A stretch of 64,000 nt of DNA from Pogona vitticeps (GCF_051106095.1 NC_135783.1:307013322-307077321); one strand, 5' to 3'. Shown: positions 13,095-25,239, counted from the stretch's first letter. The notes: generated by a model from the letters alone, not told the origin. Made by a program: numbers and translations.

Positions 13095-15655
13095 ATCTGT
13101 TTATCGAGGGATGGGCAGTTATGGGCCTTTATTATCCCCCTTGGAAATCCTTTCATGTAGCAGGGTAGCCATGGTGTATGGGGAATTGTGGAAGACATTG
13201 GAGAAAAGGTCACTTTTCCATCCCAGACCTAATCTCTACTGTATTCTCAAAACACAGTATTTGTTTCTTTAGAATAGCCAGCAAAGGGATCAGAAGATTT
13301 AGATTAGTCAGAAGCAAATATTTTATAAAGAGTTTAGAACCAAGTAAAAATAAAACCAAGTAAAATTAAAAGTGTTGCTTTTTAATTCAATAAATAGAAA
13401 TACCTGATTTGGTGGCAAGCATCAAACCACAGGCTGAAATACTTCAATACAAAAATACTGTTTAGTTATTATTTACCATATATACAGTATAGTATTATTG
13501 GGTGTCAAAGAAGTTGTAGGCATATTCTACAAAGGTAGGGCTATTGATTTGGCTATGCTTTCCTTTGATATTATCTTGCCTAAACCTCATTCATAAAGCT
13601 CAATTATTTTCGACTGTCAATGGTTTGTGACTCATAAATATTCAACTCTAATTTGTCCATGCCTCTCTTGCATGCAGGCATACTTAGGCTAAGTCTCCAC
13701 ATTTGCCCCTTTGTTTATTTGCACATTAAAGGGTAGTGGAGTATGTATTCAAACATGATGTCTGCTTTGTGCCATTTACTAGTTTTACTTCTTACATGTA
13801 CATCAGGACTCTACCAGTTTTTTTTCAGCCTACCAAACTACCATTCCAAATGAACACTACTACATTACAGTAGTCTTCTGGATTTCTGCTGAACTTCCTG
13901 CAGTCTCAGTGTGTAAGGATCGGTGCCTTAATTAGTATCGCATGCAAGTAGGCTAAAGGTTGATAAACAGAAAATTCAGTCTGTCTGAAGTGAGAATGTT
14001 TTCCTTTATTCCTCCTATTGTTTTAATAGTGAAATAGAGAAAATCTGATATTACGGTGAGCTCTGGGAGCTATTTCAGGTCTAGACTGAAAGAAAAGGAA
14101 AAAAGGAAAAGAAACAATTGTGCATTTATTTATTTATATTCCATCTTTTCTAGCTATCTAGCAGAATTACTATATTATAGACCTCACAATGCAGTCCATT
14201 ATATTCACTCTTCCCTTTTTGAAAACAAACGTTTGACTCAGAAATCCCCATTGTGACCTCTGCAAAGGACAGAAGCAACACTGGTATGTTCTGAAGGGCC
14301 TGTCAGCATGCCTAGCTTCCCAAAGACCCAAAACATATCTTTAAAATGTTTGTACCCCTATGGGGGACAGGGGTACTTTATCAGACGCACAGTTTTTCTA
14401 AGAATGGGGTTGGATGTGTGGAGTAGGGACCTCCACATTGCCCAGAGATGAGGTCCCTTGAGGTTGTTGACATCTAATGTCTACCCTGCTGTTTATATGG
14501 AGATCTTGCATGAGGAGGAGACAGATTGGACCAGGTCTTCCATCTCTTAAACAGAGGAACTTTGCATAAGCATGCCCCTTTCCAAGAGTAGTCAACAGAG
14601 TGGGATTTTTCCCTGTAGGTATTGACAGTGGCAGCATGACCATAGGAACATCGGTGGTAGCCCACGGGTAATGTGGGGGATTCTGTTAACTTCTCTCATC
14701 TAACATCTGAAGGCTAAGCTAATAGAAACATGACAGGGCAGGGCCATCATGTTATTTTACCACCTGAGGTCCACCAACACCTTCTTCTCCAAGTCTGGAT
14801 GCATAGGATCCCAAACCAGCCAAACAATTTTGACACACACAGTAGAAAATTCTGTAAGTACATCTCCATACCTGTGACATTAATGAGACAAGAATAACAA
14901 ATTAATTAGCTAACAATTTGCAGACCCTTTACGACACCCACAGTCTGCTATGTAAAGTGGATACTTGCCTTTACCTAACAGTACAGCCAACTCTGCAGAG
15001 GGGTTCGACCAATACTGCAGTCCTCTTCATGCCCTGCCAGTGGCATGGATGAAATGCCCTCACAGGACTATATGCATTACACATGAATGTAGGATGTTGA
15101 ATAATAGCAGAATATTGGGTGGGCTGAAAGGGAGAGTAGCCATTTACATTATTGCATACGGAAAGGTTAACGTTCAAAAACATGTCACATACAGCTCTTC
15201 TTCTATACAGAAGTCCAGTATTTAAGCTGTCATCATATTCTGGATAGCACCTGGCTTGTCAAATGTTATAGAATGAAACAGAGATAAGAAGGAAGAGAGC
15301 TCAGGCGACAAAATATATGATGTTATTTTAGACTGTGGAGAGGGGAAAGATTTTTTTAAAGAAACATATCAACAAAAATTGTCTGTGCTAATAAAGAAAA
15401 AAAAGCTGGAAACTGACTGGACTAGATTTTACTAAACTAAAACAATTGTAAAGGCATTTGTTTCCTTTTTCTTTTGTCCTATAGGAAGCTTTAAATGAAC
15501 AGGACAAGACACAGAATGTATCCCTAACTTGAACTCTGGACTAGTGAGGTTTCACTCCCATCTCTGGATTCTCTTGCCTCAATCTGTGCAATAGATTTGC
15601 AGGTGCAAATACTGCCTATTATGGCTCACACTTTTAAATTGAATAGGTTATTAAT
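13095..15655. other. No gene seen
   Basis: 2.5 kb of AT-rich sequence. Open frames up to 86 codons show no recognisable domain and overlap on both strands, as expected by chance. No repeat family recognised. Confidence 0.6.
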
Positions 15656-15660
15656 GTATT

Positions 15661-15873
<213 letters not shown>

Positions 15874-15878
15874 GAAAG

Positions 15879-15940
15879 GGAAGAAATGACAGGCTGATAA
15901 GAGTTTTATATATAACTCTTATCAGCCTGTCATTTCTTCC
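15879..15940. repeat. Perfect inverted repeat (27-base arms, 8-base loop)
   Basis: Left arm 15879-15905 (GGAAGAAATGACAGG and on to GAGTT) is the exact reverse complement of the right arm 15914-15940; the loop is TTATATAT. Beyond the arms pairing continues imperfectly into the GATA array on the left and TTATCTATG on the right. Confidence 0.95.
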
Positions 15941-16302
15941 ATTTTATCTATGTCTTCAATATAATCAATGCAACCAGTATAATTAACACAATTACAATCC
16001 ATCATGATGAACATTAACAATGCCTAGAAAGATTATAAAAGAATGGATCCAAATTTATTTATATTTAGAGACAATCTGCTAAACCCAAAGGACTAAGCTA
16101 GGTATCTATTCTATTGATTACAGTGAGATGAATACAGTTGCTCTTTTACTGCAAAACTGCAGAAGCCACCACATCTAAGTGCAGCTAATTAATGAAGTGC
16201 CAGACAACTTGGAAGTGCAGCAGCTTCCACAGTTTCTCTTCTAGAAATGTTTAAAAGAAATAGGATTTTGGCCAATGGGTCTACTCTAAATATGCATAAA
16301 AC

Positions 16303-16449
16303 TGGGACTAGTTTCCATAGAAGGGGACGACAGAGGACAATACAGTTGGACAGTGTCACTGAAGCTACCAACATGAATTTGACCCAACTGCAGGCGGCAG
16401 CCGCTCAGAGTGGTATAATTATACCAGATGGGTGGGGATATAAATCAAA

Positions 16450-16520
<71 letters not shown>

Positions 16521-16523
16521 AAA
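16303..16523 (+). mobile_element. Bov-B C-terminal piece joined to an AAAT-tailed repeat end
   Basis: 16303-16400 matches the Bov-B C-terminus (GRQRTIQLDSVTEATNMNLT in one frame). Instead of the usual Bov-B end it continues into CAGAGTGGTATAATTATACC, AGATGGGTGGGGATATAAAT and (AAAT)n to 16523, an end otherwise seen on other LINE/SINE repeats. Confidence 0.6.
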
Positions 16524-16602
16524 TAGTTGTCATATAATGCACCTACTTTAGTTACCGTCAAATGACCTGGATGGGAAGGTGTCATTCAAACATCTAATAA
16601 GA

Positions 16603-16705
16603 GGGGGCCTTCCAGATGTTATTTCAATTTAATTCCCATCTGACCCAGCCAACAAGGCCAATGGTCAGGAATGATGGGAGCTGTAATTTGACGATACCTC
16701 CCCCA
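16603..16705. mobile_element. Fold-back repeat (short non-autonomous DNA element)
   Basis: Left side CTTCCAGATGTTATTTCAA then AATTCCCATCTGACCCAGCC is mirrored by AATGATGGGAGCTGTAATTTG on the right. This resembles the abundant reptile palindromic repeat containing ACTACAACTCCCATCA. It is diverged and probably old. Confidence 0.45.
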
Positions 16706-16827
16706 ACTCTAATCTCAACGCAAACAAAATGAGTTGTAAAACCCTATTCTCAGCCTGTGTTATTTTAAGCACATCCAGAAAGGGGAAAATTTATTAAAAT
16801 TTAAAATAAACAGACAAAAATACGAAG

Positions 16828-16908
16828 TGAAAGAAAAATGTTGTGGCACCATAAAGACTAACTATTATATTTCAGTGTGTGCTTTTGAGGATACACCTAC
16901 TTCTTCAG
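16828..16908. mobile_element. Interspersed repeat fragment, class uncertain
   Basis: Contains TTGTGGCACCATAAAGACTA then ACTATTATATTTCAGTGTG and CCTACTTCTTCAGACAA. I recognise this as a common reptile repeat motif (GTGGCACCTTAAAGACTAAC) but cannot assign its class. Confidence 0.35.
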
Positions 16909-17859
16909 ACAATTATTATTTTAAGGTTGCTGGGTGTTTTGTTCTGTTTTACACAATTTGCAAACTATAGCAAAATTACCTAGGTTTCCTGAATGTGTTT
17001 TATAACATTCCTTACTTCTTTCAAAATCTTCAAAGCTTAGACATAAATGATATAACATACATGGTGTCAAATTTCCTGTGAAACCATGCTGATTTTTCTC
17101 CAGGTAGAAAAGTTTGTCTTTTCAAATACAGAAACCTGCCCAGCATAAGAAGAATGGTTATATTTGGGGGGTTTTGTTGTTGTAGGTGTGGAAAAGATAA
17201 AACAGACACTTCTGTTTGTGTGTGCCTGAGACTATGAAGATTTTGTGTGTGTGTGTATCTATGCACATGTGTACACTTTAATCTCTTTAGTGTATGTAAA
17301 TTATATGTGATTTGGTCACCTCCATTTATGTAAGGAATATTGATGAAAATAAATAAATAGTTCAACAGTAAAAGCAAGTCATTGGATAATCTATGTTAAT
17401 ATTTTGCAAGGAACTTGTACAAACTGAACCCTTTATCCACTTTTAACAAGTTTATCTGAAAGAACATGACCAAGAAAGGTTAGGATACAGACAATTTAAG
17501 TTTAGCAGCATTTGCCATGACACTCCAATGCTATAATAATAACCAGCTAGCATAAGTTTTCTTCTGTTCTTTAGAACTGAATGGAAATCAGAAGTGTGTA
17601 ATCTGGAGTAGTGCTTATGAATTACGAGGTTATTTCAGGATGATTAACCAAAAAAAGTAAAGTGTTTATTAATAGACAGATAGAGAAGAATGGAGGTGGA
17701 TTGGCAGAACTGGGTACTAAAAAAGAGTATGTTCAAATGCCAGATCTCCCATTTGAAATCTGTAGGAACATGGACACACTTATACATATATTTACCTTGA
17801 TTGGATAAGCGCTTTTGAGATTTTGGAAGATAGCAACAGAAATAAAATATGTTTGGAAT

Positions 17860-18136
17860 ACTGCTGTTGTACGTACAGGTTGCCAAATCGTTTCTGACTT
17901 ACGCCTACCCTATGACTGGGCAATTTCCAAAATGTCCAGTCCTCAACAGCCCTGCACAGCTCTTGCAAATTCAAACCTGTGGCTTCCTTCAGGGAATCAA
18001 TCCATATCCTCTTTAGACTTCCTCTTTTCTTGATGCCTTCAGCATCTCCCAGCATTATATTCTTTTCCAGACAATCCTGCCTTCTCATGATGTAACCAAA
18101 GGAGGACAGCTTCCGAAGAAAGTTCAGGCTCGATTT
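17860..18136 (-). mobile_element. Older RTE-type LINE 3' fragment
   Basis: Minus-strand frame reads MRRQDCLEKNIMLGDAEG, KKRGSLKRIWIDSLKEATGL, NLQELCRAVEDWTFW and SQKRFGNLYVQQQ. It is the C-terminus of a Bov-B relative whose end resembles the LDGTQQQ type, distinct from the true Bov-B beginning at 18140. The open frame survives for 98 codons. The adjacent Bov-B in the same orientation suggests stacked insertions. Confidence 0.65.
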
Positions 18137-18139
18137 GCT

Positions 18140-20675
18140 CTTCTTCTTCTTGTTTAGTTGTTAAGTCATGTCCAACTCTTCGTGACCCCATGGACCAGAG
18201 CACACCAGGTCCTCCTGTCTTCCACTGCCTCCCGGAGTTGGGTCAAATTCATGTTGGTAGCTTCGGTGACACTGTCCAACTGTATTGTCCTGTGTCGTCC
18301 CCTTCTCCTCTTGCCTTCATACTTTCCCAACATCAAGGTCTTTTCCAGGGAGTCTTCACTTCTCATAAGATCGCCAAAGTATTGGAGCCTCAGCTTCAGG
18401 ATCTGTCCTTTCAATAAGCACTAAGGGTTGATTTCATTTAGAATGGATAGGTTTGTTCTCCTTGCAGTCCAGGGGACTCTCAAGAGTCTCCGCCAGCACC
18501 ACAATTCAAAAGCATCAATTCTTCGGCGGTCAGCTTTCCTTATGGTCCAGCTCTCACTCCCATATATTACTACTGGAAAAACCATAGCTTTGACTATTCG
18601 GACCTTTGTCCGCAAGGTGATGTCTCTGCTTTTTAAGATGCTGTCTAGGTTTGTCATTGCTTTCCTCCCAAGAAGCAGGCGTCTTTTAATTTCGTGGCTG
18701 ATGTCACCATATGCAGTGATCATGGAGCCCAAGAAAGTAAAAACTGCCACTGCCTCCATATCTTCCCCTTCTATTTGCCAGGAGGTGACGGGACCAGTAG
18801 CCATGATCTTAGTTTTTTTGACGTTGAGATTCAGACCGTTTTTTGCACTCTCCTATTTCACCCTCATTACGAGGTTCTTTAAGTCCTCCTCACTTTCTGC
18901 CATCAGACTGGTATCATCTGCGTATCAGAGGTTGTTGATATTTCTTCCAGCAATCTTAATTCTGGTTTCGGATTCATCCAGTCCAGCCTTTTGCATGATG
19001 TATTCCGCATATAAGTTAAATAAGCTGGGGGACAATATACAGCCTTGTCATACTCCTTTCCCAATTTTGAACCAATCCGTTCTTCCATACCCAGTTCTAA
19101 CTGTTGCTTCCTGTCTCACGTCTAGGTTTCTCAGGAGATAGATAAGGTGGTCAGGCACTCCCATTTCTTTAAGAACTTGCCATAGTTTGCTGTGGTCCAC
19201 ACAGTCAAAGGCTTTTGCATAGTCATTGAAGCAGAAGTAGATGTTTTTCTGGAACTCTCTGGCTTTCTCCATAATCCAGCGCATGTTAGCAATTTGGTCT
19301 CTAGTTCCTCTGCCCCTTTGAAATCCAGCTTGTACTTCTGGGAGTTCTCCGTCCACATACTGCTGTAGTCTACTTTGCAAGATTTTGAGCATAACCTTGC
19401 TAGTGTGTGAAATGAGCGCAATTGTACGATAGTTGGAGCATTCCTTGGCACATCCCTTCTTTGGGATTGAGATGAAGACTGATCTTTTCCAATCCTCTGG
19501 CCACTGCTGAGTTTTCCAAACTTGCTGGCATATGGAGTGTATCACCTTAACAGCATCATCTTTTAAGATATTAAATAGTTCAACTGGAATGCCATCACCT
19601 CCACTGGCCCTGTTGTTTGCCATGCTTTCTAAGGCCTACTTGACTTCACTCTCCAAGATGTCTGGCTCAAGGTCAGAAACCACACTATCTGAGTTGTCCG
19701 GGACATCCAGATCTTTCTGGTATAATTTCTATGTGTATTCTTGCCACCTCTTCTTGATGTCTTCTGCTTCTGTTAGGTTCCTACCATTTTCGTCCTTTAT
19801 CATGTCCATCTTTGCACAAATGTTCCTTTAATAGCTCCAGTTTTCTTGAACAGATCTCTGGTTTTTCCCTTTCTATTATTTTCCTCTATTTTTGCACTGT
19901 TTGTTTAAGAAGCCCTTCTTGTTTCTCCTTGCTATTCTTTGGAAGTCTGCATTCCATTTTCTGCAGCTTTCCCTATCTCCCTTGCATTTTGTTTCCCTTC
20001 TCTTCTTTGCTATCTGTAAGGCCTCGTTGGACAGCTACTTTGCTTTCTTGTATTTCCTTTTCTTTGGGATAGTTTTTGTTGCTGCCTCCTGTTTTGTTGC
20101 TGCCTCCTGCTGCTCCTGCTTCCATCCATAGTTCTTCAGGCACTCTGTCCACTAAATCTAGTTCATTCAATCTGTTCTTCATTTCCACTGTGTATTCATA
20201 AGGGATTTGGTTTAGATTATACAGTACCTGACTAGCCCAGTGGTTTTTCCTGCTTTGTTCAGTTTAAGCTTGAGTTTTGCTATAAGATGATGATGATCAG
20301 AACCACAATCAGCTCCAGGTCTTGTTTTTGCTGACTGTATAGAACTTCTCCATCTTTGCCTGCAGAGGATATAATTAATCTGATTTCGGTATTGACCATC
20401 TGGTGATGTCCATGTGTAGAGTCACCTTTTGTGTTGTTGGAAAAGAGTGTTTGTGATGAGCAGCTTGTTCTCTTGACAAAACTCTATTAGCCTTTGCCCT
20501 GCTTCGTTTTGAACTCCAAGGCCAAATTTACCTGTTGTTCCTTTTATCTCTTGACTCCCTACTCAGCATTCCAGTCCCCTAGAATGAGAAGAACATCTTT
20601 CTTTAGTGTCAATTCTAGAAGGTGTTGTAAGTCTTCATAGAATTTGCTCTATGAACTACTTATTCACTTTTCTGG
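18140..20675 (-). mobile_element. Bov-B (RTE) LINE, 5' truncated
   Basis: About 2.5 kb in the minus orientation. From the 5' side: the distal endonuclease (YEDLQHLLELTLKKDVLLIL, GDWNAE, GADCGSDHHL near 20300); a linker (MKNRLNELDLVDRVPEELW); reverse transcriptase (NRASGGDGIPVELFNILKDD, KDWKRSVFI-like, ISIPKKG, YRTIALISHTSKVMLKILQ, FCFNDYAKAFDCVDH); the YADD box at about 18913-18924; then FLGSMITAYGDISHEIKRRL, SESWTIRKADRRRIDAFELW and the C-terminal QYFGDLMR domain to HGVTKSWT. The 5' endonuclease part is missing. The frame has several breaks, including a stop directly before YADD, so it is inactive. Long open blocks (191 and 127 codons) suggest moderate age. Bov-B is known for horizontal spread among squamates, ruminants and others. 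Confidence 0.92.
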
Positions 20676-20679
20676 CAGT

Positions 20680-21670
20680 TCATGGTATCGGTAAAGTTCT
20701 CCTTCAGTACCATATTTCAAACAAATCCATTTTTTAAAAAAATACTATTAAGTATCTATAAATACAGTTCTATTTCTGTGCAGTTTGGTGAATTTTACAC
20801 TTTAGTCAAGATCGAACCAGTAAATTGCACAGCTCAGCTGCCATGAAGCAAAGGTTAGAATGAAGTGTCCTTAACCACCCAAGGAACAGTATTATCTAAT
20901 ATGACAGATGCCTAGATATGTTGTCTTATGATTGTAACATAGCCTCAAGGTGAGAGCACAGGACAAAAACATTTCTTAAGTTTTTGTTTCCACACTGCTT
21001 ATGTACACTCCTCTGCTCATGTCCTTTATTTAGAGCTATGATCAACAATCATTTTAGCACCCTAATTATTACATCAGAATTCACAGTACAGTACATCATA
21101 TCAAGAAGTTTGTATATGTTATCTTGTGTCAAATGCATCACCGTTCTTTCAAGTGCACAACAAATGCTGAATTTATAAACATTTATAGTACTTAACCATG
21201 TGGAACATGCCTCAAAATCAGTGCGAATTTTTCTGTTGAATTCAGTGTTTGGTGTTCTCTAGATTATGCTTTGATCCTGCAATCATGCTGCTATACTCAT
21301 GTGATTTGTGTAAAGAGTGGTGCTATTGTCATTGGCAAGTTGCAGTCTTCCCACATCTTCCCATCACTTCTTCCGTCTTTTTTCCCACCAGGAAAAAAAA
21401 TACAATCTGAGGAGAGGAGACAGCATAGCTATCTAAAGGCACAAATCCAAATTGTAGTTCCACCTAGAGTAGATCCACTGAATCAATGGAATTCACACCA
21501 GTGTTGGCTGATCATTCAGCAATTGATTCAGGAGATCTACACTGTTTGTAAACACCAGATAGATTTAGGATAATATCTTATGACTGGTAGTGCTAAAAGC
21601 CAACCACCAGGAAGCACCCTAAGATTCTAGTATTTGCAAAATGCTATTCTCATTGTCTTCTGTCTGAAGG
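20680..21670. other. No gene seen
   Basis: About 1 kb of AT-rich sequence between the Bov-B LINE and the mariner-type MITE. No coding or repeat family recognised. Confidence 0.55.
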
Positions 21671-21675
21671 TAGTA

Positions 21676-21923
21676 CCGTGTTTCCCTGAAAATAAGACAT
21701 AGTCTTATATTAATTTTTGCTCCAAAAAATGCATTAGGGCTTTTTTTCAGGGGATGTTTTACTTTACAGTCATGTCATCTTCTTCTGGTTGCTGCACAAT
21801 GGTGGAGAGTAGGGTTTAACTTAATTGGGACTTATTTTCGGGCTAGGGCTTATATTACGAGCATCCTGAAAAATCATACTAGGGCTTATTTTCAGGTTAG
21901 GTCTTATTTTCGGGGAAACAGGG
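21676..21923. mobile_element. Mariner-type MITE with TA duplication
   Basis: 248 bases flanked by TA (21674-21675, 21924-21925). The termini CCGTGTTTCCCTGAAAATAA and, reversed, CCCTGTTTCCCCGAAAATAA are inverted repeats of about 28 bases with few mismatches. There is no coding capacity. TA targets and terminal inverted repeats fit a non-autonomous Tc1/mariner element. Internal repeats of GGGCTTATTTTC occur near the right end. Confidence 0.75.
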
Positions 21924-22557
21924 TATTACCTAATATCTTCTATTCGAAGATGGGTAGCCGAGCATTACCTAAATCATGTACTGAAGTTCTCCTTGCATTG
22001 TACCATGTCAGGCTGTAGATGCGGAAGGGGTAGGCTATGTATTTGAATGCTAGCCCACTTCCTCCTCCAAAATTATTTCCTTTGATAGATGTGTACTAGT
22101 TTTTATCTCAAATCTGAAGTAGACTAAAGCTGTAATCCTAAACATGTTTCCATGGGAATATACCTCTTTGAATTCCAGGGCACTTATTTTTAAGCAGGAA
22201 CATAGAGGACTGCATCACAAGACATTTATATGAATGCAAGTATGCCATCAACCTGAAGGCAAGGCATTTAATGCGTATCTTCAAAAGCCAACATGAGCAA
22301 TATGTGTACATGTGGACAAGTGAATTGATAAATTATTAGACTTCAACACTGAAGCAACGCTTCTAATGCCAAAGATTCAGCAGATGGTCTGGACAAGTCA
22401 CAGTCTCTCAGATGAAAATCTTCCTTTCTCTAATATTGGATTTATAACTATTTGCAAAGATCACTGTTATAGAGACTTAAAACAAACTGCATATTAAAAT
22501 ATTCTGCCTCTATGTTAGGAAATTAAGTTCCAAACCTAATTTAGCAGAAGTTCATTG

Positions 22558-23133
22558 TTATCGGAATTTGCAATGCATCTTGTATATGCGTCGAGAAAAT
22601 TTTAACTGCATAGAAATAATATTTCCTGTGGTCCTTCTAAAGTGTTGTATATTTTCACACATTCCACCTTGGAATTCAAGGGGGAGGGGGATGAGATTCT
22701 CCTTGAGCACTGAAATAATATTAGCTATGTCTCCATGCACATTTGGTAAGGTTTCTTCTGGCGTTTCTTGAAAGCGGTTCACCTTGGTACTCTGGTGAGA
22801 CGTTGAATACATATACATGGCAGCATCTTGCATATTATTAGACTGCTTACTTTTCCCCAGAAGTTGGGGACATTTAAGCAGGCTTACTGTGTGCATGGTT
22901 GCCAATGAAGTAAAAATGTGAAATAAAAGCATTAACAAAACTCCTTTAAACCAATAGGAAAAAACTTCAGTATTCTGAAAACGGGTGTGCTTGGCTGCGA
23001 TTACAAAACACGCATAGGAAAGACAAAGTCCCAGTGAAGCAAAGATAGCGTGTGTCCAAGTAAATTCATTTTGGAGTGGAAAGCAAGGACTTTCCCTTTT
23101 TCTGCTCGGCCAGGTCCGTGGGCAACATAACAT
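22558..23133 (-). CDS. Unrecognised 191-codon open frame with two possible membrane segments
   Basis: The longest open frame here that is neither a LINE nor low complexity. It is open from a TAG just before its ATG to its stop. Residues about 27-47 (THAIFASLGLCLSYACFVIA) and about 61-82 (YWFKGVLLMLLFHIFTSLAT) are hydrophobic enough to span a membrane. The rest is polar, with no family motif that I know. The stretch is repeat-free. It could be a diverged single-exon gene, an exon or pseudogene remnant, or chance: the AT-rich flank makes 191 codons uncommon but not impossible. No promoter or poly(A) signal was established. Confidence 0.2.
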   Translation of the reverse strand: MLCCPRTWPSRKRESPCFPLQNEFTWTHAIFASLGLCLSYACFVIAAKHTRFQNTEVFSYWFKGVLLMLLFHIFTSLATMHTVSLLKCPQLLGKSKQSNNMQDAAMYMYSTSHQSTKVNRFQETPEETLPNVHGDIANIISVLKENLIPLPLEFQGGMCENIQHFRRTTGNIISMQLKFSRRIYKMHCKFR

Positions 23134-23829
23134 CCCACCCTACCTGTGAAAAGGCATACCGCAGGCTTAATGTCTTGGTTCCCTATTTCCATTAAAGAAC
23201 CAGAAGCGTTTCTAAGCACATCGGAAGTCGTTAGAATTCATCCCTGCATGCCTTCTCCCCCCCCCCCCTCACCCCGTCCCTGCACTGTTCTGCTCTAGTG
23301 AATCTGTGCCAAGGAAAATACCAGGTTGAAACTTTATGGAAGAATCACATTCCAGGAAAGGGGGGAGGCGAAGCAGTGAATAACTTAACTGCAGAGGAAA
23401 ATGAAACATATGCTTATAGGTAGAGAAAAAAAGTCCGAATCTGTATTAATTATCCTACAGAGGTAACAGGGTTGCAACAATTCTCAGTTCTGACTAACAC
23501 CAGCAGATAGCAGCAAACGTGAGAGCTCCCAGTCATTCGTCAGAGCTGTTGGCTTGTTTTGTTTGCAATAGTAAGTGTGGTGTGTATGCGGGGGGGGGGG
23601 GGAGAGAGAGAGATCGGGCGAGTGAGTGGAATCTCTTCTCCTCCTTTGCCCCCCCCCCACTCACTCCTTTCTGTTTGCTATAGTTATGGGATCACATTTC
23701 CCGTTTCCTCCTCAACTAGAGACAACAGTCAATCTATCAGGGCAGATTATAGACAGACGTACGTGCCGACATACAGCTAGAGCCAAACACCCGACACCTC
23801 GATTGCAAGGCGGAAGATCTACCTCGCGT

Positions 23830-24660
23830 TGAACGGAAGGGGAAGGTTCGCTGAAGCGTCTCCGGGCCCCAGCGTCTCCCGTTGATCGGAGGACCCAATC
23901 CTGCCCTCAGAAGCCCCGAGGAAAGGTGGAGCCGGCCACCTTTGCCTTGACGCGGGAGGGCCGGCGAGGCGAGGCGAGAACTTTGCCCTTCAGCCGCGAA
24001 GCCAAGAGGAGGAGGAGGAGGCGGCGGGAGGCGCTCTGGGCTTCGCTGCGCCCGTTCCTGGGCGGAGAAGGACGAGCCCGTCGGGGCCCCGCTCCTCCCG
24101 ACGGCGAGCCGGTTCTTGCCTCGGGCCGGGGCATTGCCTGCCCTGGGACTCAACGGGAACCCCGCGGCTTTCCGTGGAGACTGGGGGGGGGGGAGAGAAA
24201 GGTGTTTCTGGCCCCGTGGATTGCGGTTGCTGGGAGGCAGGAGGAGGAGGAGGAGAGGCTCAAGTGCGCCCGGGGTCGTCTCCCTGTCGTCTCCCTCTGT
24301 GTGTCTCTCTGTGTGTGTGTGTTGCCTTTTTCTAAGCAACAAACGCCGAGTTTGCTGGAGAGCTTCTCGCCCACGCCCCGTGCTTTGGCCAGGCTCCCAA
24401 ACGATGCCCCGAAGAACTGCAAAAGCAGGCAAAGGCCGCACGGTCGTGGAAACGAAACACGCGCGGGAGCAGGTGGTCCTTTTAATCGACCGTTAGGAAG
24501 AACTTCGACTCCCTGGTCCGCATGGGAAGATGCGGGGAAAGAAGGGGCCACGTTCAGACCCACCCAAAGCTACCCACCCACTCACCCCCAAGCCCAGCCC
24601 CACGTTCTCCCCCCCCCCGTCGGCCTTCCCGTGCCAAGGCGCGCTCGGGATTGAGTTTGT
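23830..24660. promoter_or_regulatory. CpG-island-like block 11-12 kb upstream of MEIS2
   Basis: Dense CpG (GGCGAGGCGAGGCGAG, CGGGCCCCAGCG, GCGCGCTCGG and many others) and high GC against an AT-rich flank. Both strands carry long open frames (242 and 234 codons), as GC-rich DNA does by chance; their protein composition is Arg/Pro/Gly low complexity, so I do not call a gene. It may be an alternative or distal MEIS2 promoter, a noncoding RNA promoter or a developmental CpG island. Confidence 0.55.
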
Positions 24661-24840
24661 CAGGGATCATAAAGTGGCCATCGATTCTTCCAAGAGCCAT
24701 CGATTATCCCAGAATGCTTACTGCAGCAGTGGGAAAGGTTAAAAAGCACACTGACCTCCTGCCTACGTGACACAAAGTCATTAGGTAAATGAGGTATTCA
24801 TACAGGTTAGAATCAAGGTCAGGCAGATTTTATTGAAGGC
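24650..24840. promoter_or_regulatory. Candidate conserved noncoding element at CpG block edge
   Basis: Unique-looking, repeat-free sequence with two ATCGAT motifs, AGAATGCTTACTGCAGCAG, TCATTAGGTAAATGAGG and AATCAAGGTCA. The texture resembles conserved enhancers. Conservation not tested. Confidence 0.3.
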
Positions 24841-25239
24841 GGGGGAGGGGGAAATAAACTCAGCCTTGATCTTTCGGGGGGGGGGAAGGAGGGGAAGAAA
24901 GGCAGTACTGTACATCGGATCCCGAAACAACGACAACCTCCCACACTTCCGCCCTCTCCCAAAGGAAAGCCATCCTCGCCCTCTCCTCAGAAGGACGCCG
25001 TCCCCGGTTCTTGGATCCGCTGATTTTTTTCGGGGGGAGGAGTGAGGCGATCTTCTTGTTTTGGTGAGGGGTGGGATTGTGGGCACCTCCTCACCCCCTC
25101 CTCACTCCCTCTCAGGCCACGTTAAGAACTCAAGAGGCGGTCAAACTTTTTTTCTTTTCTTTTTCAACCAAACCAAAAACCAAACGGGCCGCGGCCTCCT
25201 CCTCCCCGCCCCACCCCACAGTGGAGGAGAACTGATAGG

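Noticed and set aside
18421-19623. Long reverse-transcriptase frames considered as a host gene
   Set aside because: They match Bov-B in order and content, with frame breaks between blocks and a stop before YADD.
23737-24654. Open frames of 242 (+) and 234 (-) codons across the CpG-rich block
   Set aside because: GC-rich DNA has few stops; both strands are open, the products are Arg/Pro/Gly low complexity and no domain or splice pattern supports a gene.
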